Of a DNA stretch of 7,926 nucleotides, positions 6,340 through 7,926 are shown piece by piece. Numbering within the stretch: position 1 is the first letter of the stretch; each line of letters starts with the position of its first letter. Below the pieces are notes generated by a model. The model was not told the origin of the DNA, made no database searches, and saw nothing but the letters and a program-made list of their open reading frames with translations. The stretch is taken from the NCBI GenBank assembly GCA_003524435.1, contig DQHP01000134.1:1-7926 (forward strand), written 5' to 3'. Both the position numbers and the translations under genes were made by a program. Source of the DNA: Microbacterium sp. Its GTDB lineage: Bacteria; Actinomycetota; Actinomycetes; Actinomycetales; Microbacteriaceae.

Positions 6340-7770
6340 ATGTCCAAGGTCCTTCAGTCCCTGCCCGTCGGCGAGCGCGTCGGCATCGCCTTCTCCGGGG
6401 GGCTTGACACCTCCGTCGCCGTCGCGTGGATGCGCGACAAGGGAGCGATCCCCTGCACCTATACGGGCGACCTCGGCCAGCCCGATGAGACCGACATCGA
6501 GTCGATCCCCGGTCGTGCGCTCGAGTATGGCGCTGAGATCTCGCGGTTGATCGACTGCAAGACTGCGCTGGTCGAAGAGGGTCTGGTTGCTTTGCAGTGC
6601 GGTGCGTTCCACATCCGCTCCGGCGGTAAGACGTATTTCAACACCACGCCCCTGGGTCGCGCCGTCACCGGCACGATGCTCGTGCGTGCGATGAAGGAAG
6701 ATGGCGTCGATATCTGGGGCGATGGCTCCACCTACAAGGGCAACGACATCGAGCGGTTCTACCGCTATGGACTGCTCGCTAATCCGCGCCTGCGCGTGTA
6801 CAAGCCGTGGCTCGACGCTGACTTCGTCACAGAGCTCGGTGGCCGTCAGGAGATGAGCGAGTGGCTCACCGAGCACGGCTTCCCGTACCGCGACTCGGCA
6901 GAGAAGGCATACTCGACCGACGCCAACATCTGGGGCGCCACTCACGAGGCGAAGACTCTCGAGCACCTCGATGTGTCGCTCGAGACCGTCGACCCGATCA
7001 TGGGCGTGAAGTACTGGGATCCGGCCGTCGAGATCGAGACCGAGGACATCACCGTCACGTTCGAGGCCGGCCGCCCCGTCGCTCTCAACGGTCAGGAGTT
7101 CACCGACCCCGTCGCGCTCGTGCTTGAGGCCAACGCCATCGGTGGCCGCCACGGCCTCGGCATGAGCGATCAGATCGAGAACCGCATCATCGAGGCGAAG
7201 TCGCGCGGCATCTACGAAGCCCCCGGCATGGCGCTGCTGTTCATCGCTTATGAGCGTCTGGTCAACGGCATCCTGAACGAGGACACCCTCGCGACGTATC
7301 ACGAGCAGGGCCGCCGTCTCGGTCGCCTGATGTACGAGGGCCGCTGGCTCGAACCGCAGTCACTCATGCTCCGCGAGTCGATTCAGCGCTGGGTGGGCCT
7401 CACGATCTCGGGCACCGTCACCATTCGCCTCCGCCGCGGCGATGACTGGACGATCCTCGACACCACTAGCCCGAACCTGTCTTATGGTCCCGAGAAACTG
7501 TCCATGGAGCGAGTCGGCGATGCCGCCTTCGGTCCCACGGACCGCATCGGTCAGCTCACCATGCGCAACCTCGACATCGCCGACTCGCGCTCGCGTCTCG
7601 AGCAGTATGCAAGTCTCGGTCTCGTCGGCGGAGCCACGGGCGAGCTCGTCGGACGCGTCACTGCGGGTGAAGCATCCGAGATCTCCGGCTCTGGTGGGGT
7701 GCACGATGCGTACGCAGATGCTGTCGACTCAGCATCCGAGGGCGCAGCCTTCGACTCCGGCACCGACTGA
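6340..7770 (+). CDS. argG: Argininosuccinate synthase, long (E. coli-like) form
   Basis: ArgG joins citrulline and aspartate using ATP, releasing AMP and pyrophosphate, in the next-to-last step of arginine biosynthesis. It is a cytosolic enzyme, tetrameric in the family. The N-type ATP pyrophosphatase loop is SGGLDTS (19-25). Long stretches match what I recall of E. coli ArgG, such as TYFNTTPLGRAVTGTMLV (98-115), WGDGSTYKGNDIERFYRYG (126-144), EKAYSTD (188-194) and GRHGLGMSDQIENR (269-282). This is the form of about 445-450 residues, distinct from the roughly 400-residue enzyme of Streptomyces and Mycobacterium. At 476 residues it is longer than the E. coli protein because of a tail from about 430 that is rich in Gly, Ala, Ser and acids and is probably disordered. 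The ATG at 6340 is set by the family N-terminus and the -10 element. The gene seems to have its own promoter, so it is not part of the preceding operon. Confidence 0.98.
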   Translation: MSKVLQSLPVGERVGIAFSGGLDTSVAVAWMRDKGAIPCTYTGDLGQPDETDIESIPGRALEYGAEISRLIDCKTALVEEGLVALQCGAFHIRSGGKTYFNTTPLGRAVTGTMLVRAMKEDGVDIWGDGSTYKGNDIERFYRYGLLANPRLRVYKPWLDADFVTELGGRQEMSEWLTEHGFPYRDSAEKAYSTDANIWGATHEAKTLEHLDVSLETVDPIMGVKYWDPAVEIETEDITVTFEAGRPVALNGQEFTDPVALVLEANAIGGRHGLGMSDQIENRIIEAKSRGIYEAPGMALLFIAYERLVNGILNEDTLATYHEQGRRLGRLMYEGRWLEPQSLMLRESIQRWVGLTISGTVTIRLRRGDDWTILDTTSPNLSYGPEKLSMERVGDAAFGPTDRIGQLTMRNLDIADSRSRLEQYASLGLVGGATGELVGRVTAGEASEISGSGGVHDAYADAVDSASEGAAFDSGTD

Positions 7771-7781
7771 CAGTCATCCTC

Positions 7782-7804
7782 CGCTCGACGCGTTCAGCCG
7801 AGCG
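7782..7804. terminator. Candidate bidirectional stem-loop after argG
   Basis: CGCTCG (7782-7787) and CGAGCG (7799-7804) form a perfect six-base-pair stem with an 11-base loop, starting 12 bases after the argG stop. The loop contains the stop codon of the convergent minus-strand gene. There is no T-run on either side, so it would be a weak or L-shaped terminator of the kind often proposed in high-GC bacteria. Confidence 0.35.
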
Positions 7805-7926
7805 CGATCACGTGCCCGTCGAGACCTGTGGCGAACGCCGCGAGACCGGTCTCGACGGCGCGTGCGGCATACACGTCCGCCGCGCCGAACGGATGATCCT
7901 CGTCGGCGAACACCGCTCGCTGATCC
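7794..7926 (-). CDS. 3' end of an unrecognised minus-strand gene (cut by window edge)
   Basis: Reading the minus strand from the window edge gives 43 codons and a TGA at 7796-7794. The predicted C-terminus runs through DEDHPFGAADVYAARAVETG and ends with GHVIALG. Codons use G or C at nearly every third position, the other two minus-strand frames meet stops or give Arg-rich peptides, and the residue mix looks like a real protein, so I take this as coding. The gene converges on argG with a 23-base gap. Too little is present to name the product; the Ala-rich helix and the hydrophobic last strand suggest a soluble globular protein. The start lies outside the window. Confidence 0.65.
   Translation of the reverse strand, partial: DQRAVFADEDHPFGAADVYAARAVETGLAAFATGLDGHVIALG
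7816..7858. repeat. Perfect 11-base inverted repeat with nested palindrome
   Basis: CCGTCGAGACC (7816-7826) is the exact reverse complement of GGTCTCGACGG (7848-7858), with 21 bases between. Within it, CGAGACCGGTCTCG (7841-7854) is a perfect 14-base palindrome. The left copy of CGAGACC (7820-7826) and the inner copy (7841-7847) compete for the same partner GGTCTCG. It lies 46 bases after the argG stop, inside the 3' coding part of the minus-strand gene. It could be a second termination hairpin for argG transcripts or a binding site, or a chance outcome of coding constraint. Confidence 0.45.

Noticed and set aside
6250..7302. 350-codon minus-strand open frame opposite argG
   Set aside because: ArgG on the plus strand is certain; the opposite frame has no recognisable domain and mirrors the argG codon bias.

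Overview
The window reads as chromosomal DNA of a high-GC Gram-positive bacterium. The order Micrococcales, and probably the family Microbacteriaceae, is my inference. It rests on the high GC content, strong G/C preference at third codon positions, Ala/Pro-rich protein tails, a probably leaderless argG with a TANNNT -10 element, the long (E. coli-like) form of ArgG, and a marked excess of the hexamer GCATCC/GGATGC. No mobile element, CRISPR array, tRNA or rRNA was seen, and nothing suggests recent transfer of the whole block.

Positions 1-6265 hold seven plus-strand genes packed as one operon. They encode a MoxR-type AAA+ ATPase (5' end probably outside the window), a DUF58 protein, a small one-helix membrane protein resembling DUF4381, two membrane-anchored von Willebrand factor A (VWA) proteins, a membrane-anchored TPR-like protein with an acidic Q-rich tail, and a three-helix membrane protein with a C-terminal domain I do not recognise. 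From the DUF58 gene onward each gene overlaps the next by 4-14 bases, so translation is probably coupled. The first five fit the widespread MoxR/Bat-type ATPase-VWA layout, and the TPR-like protein fits the BatC/BatE position. The seventh is the least explained.

The charges around the hydrophobic segments suggest a transmembrane machine. The MoxR ATPase, the DUF58 protein and the tail of the DUF4381-like protein would lie in the cytoplasm. Both VWA domains, the TPR-like domain and the last protein's C-terminal domain would lie outside the membrane. By analogy with MoxR/VWA systems it may act as a metal-dependent chaperone or maturation complex for exported, envelope or redox proteins. The sequence does not reveal its substrate.

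After a 74-base spacer with a TAGACT -10 element, argG (6340-7770) encodes a long-form argininosuccinate synthase for arginine biosynthesis. It converges on the 3' end of an unrecognised minus-strand gene (7794-7926, cut by the window edge). The convergent zone holds two inverted repeats that could end transcription. No stretch over 300 bases lacks a gene.
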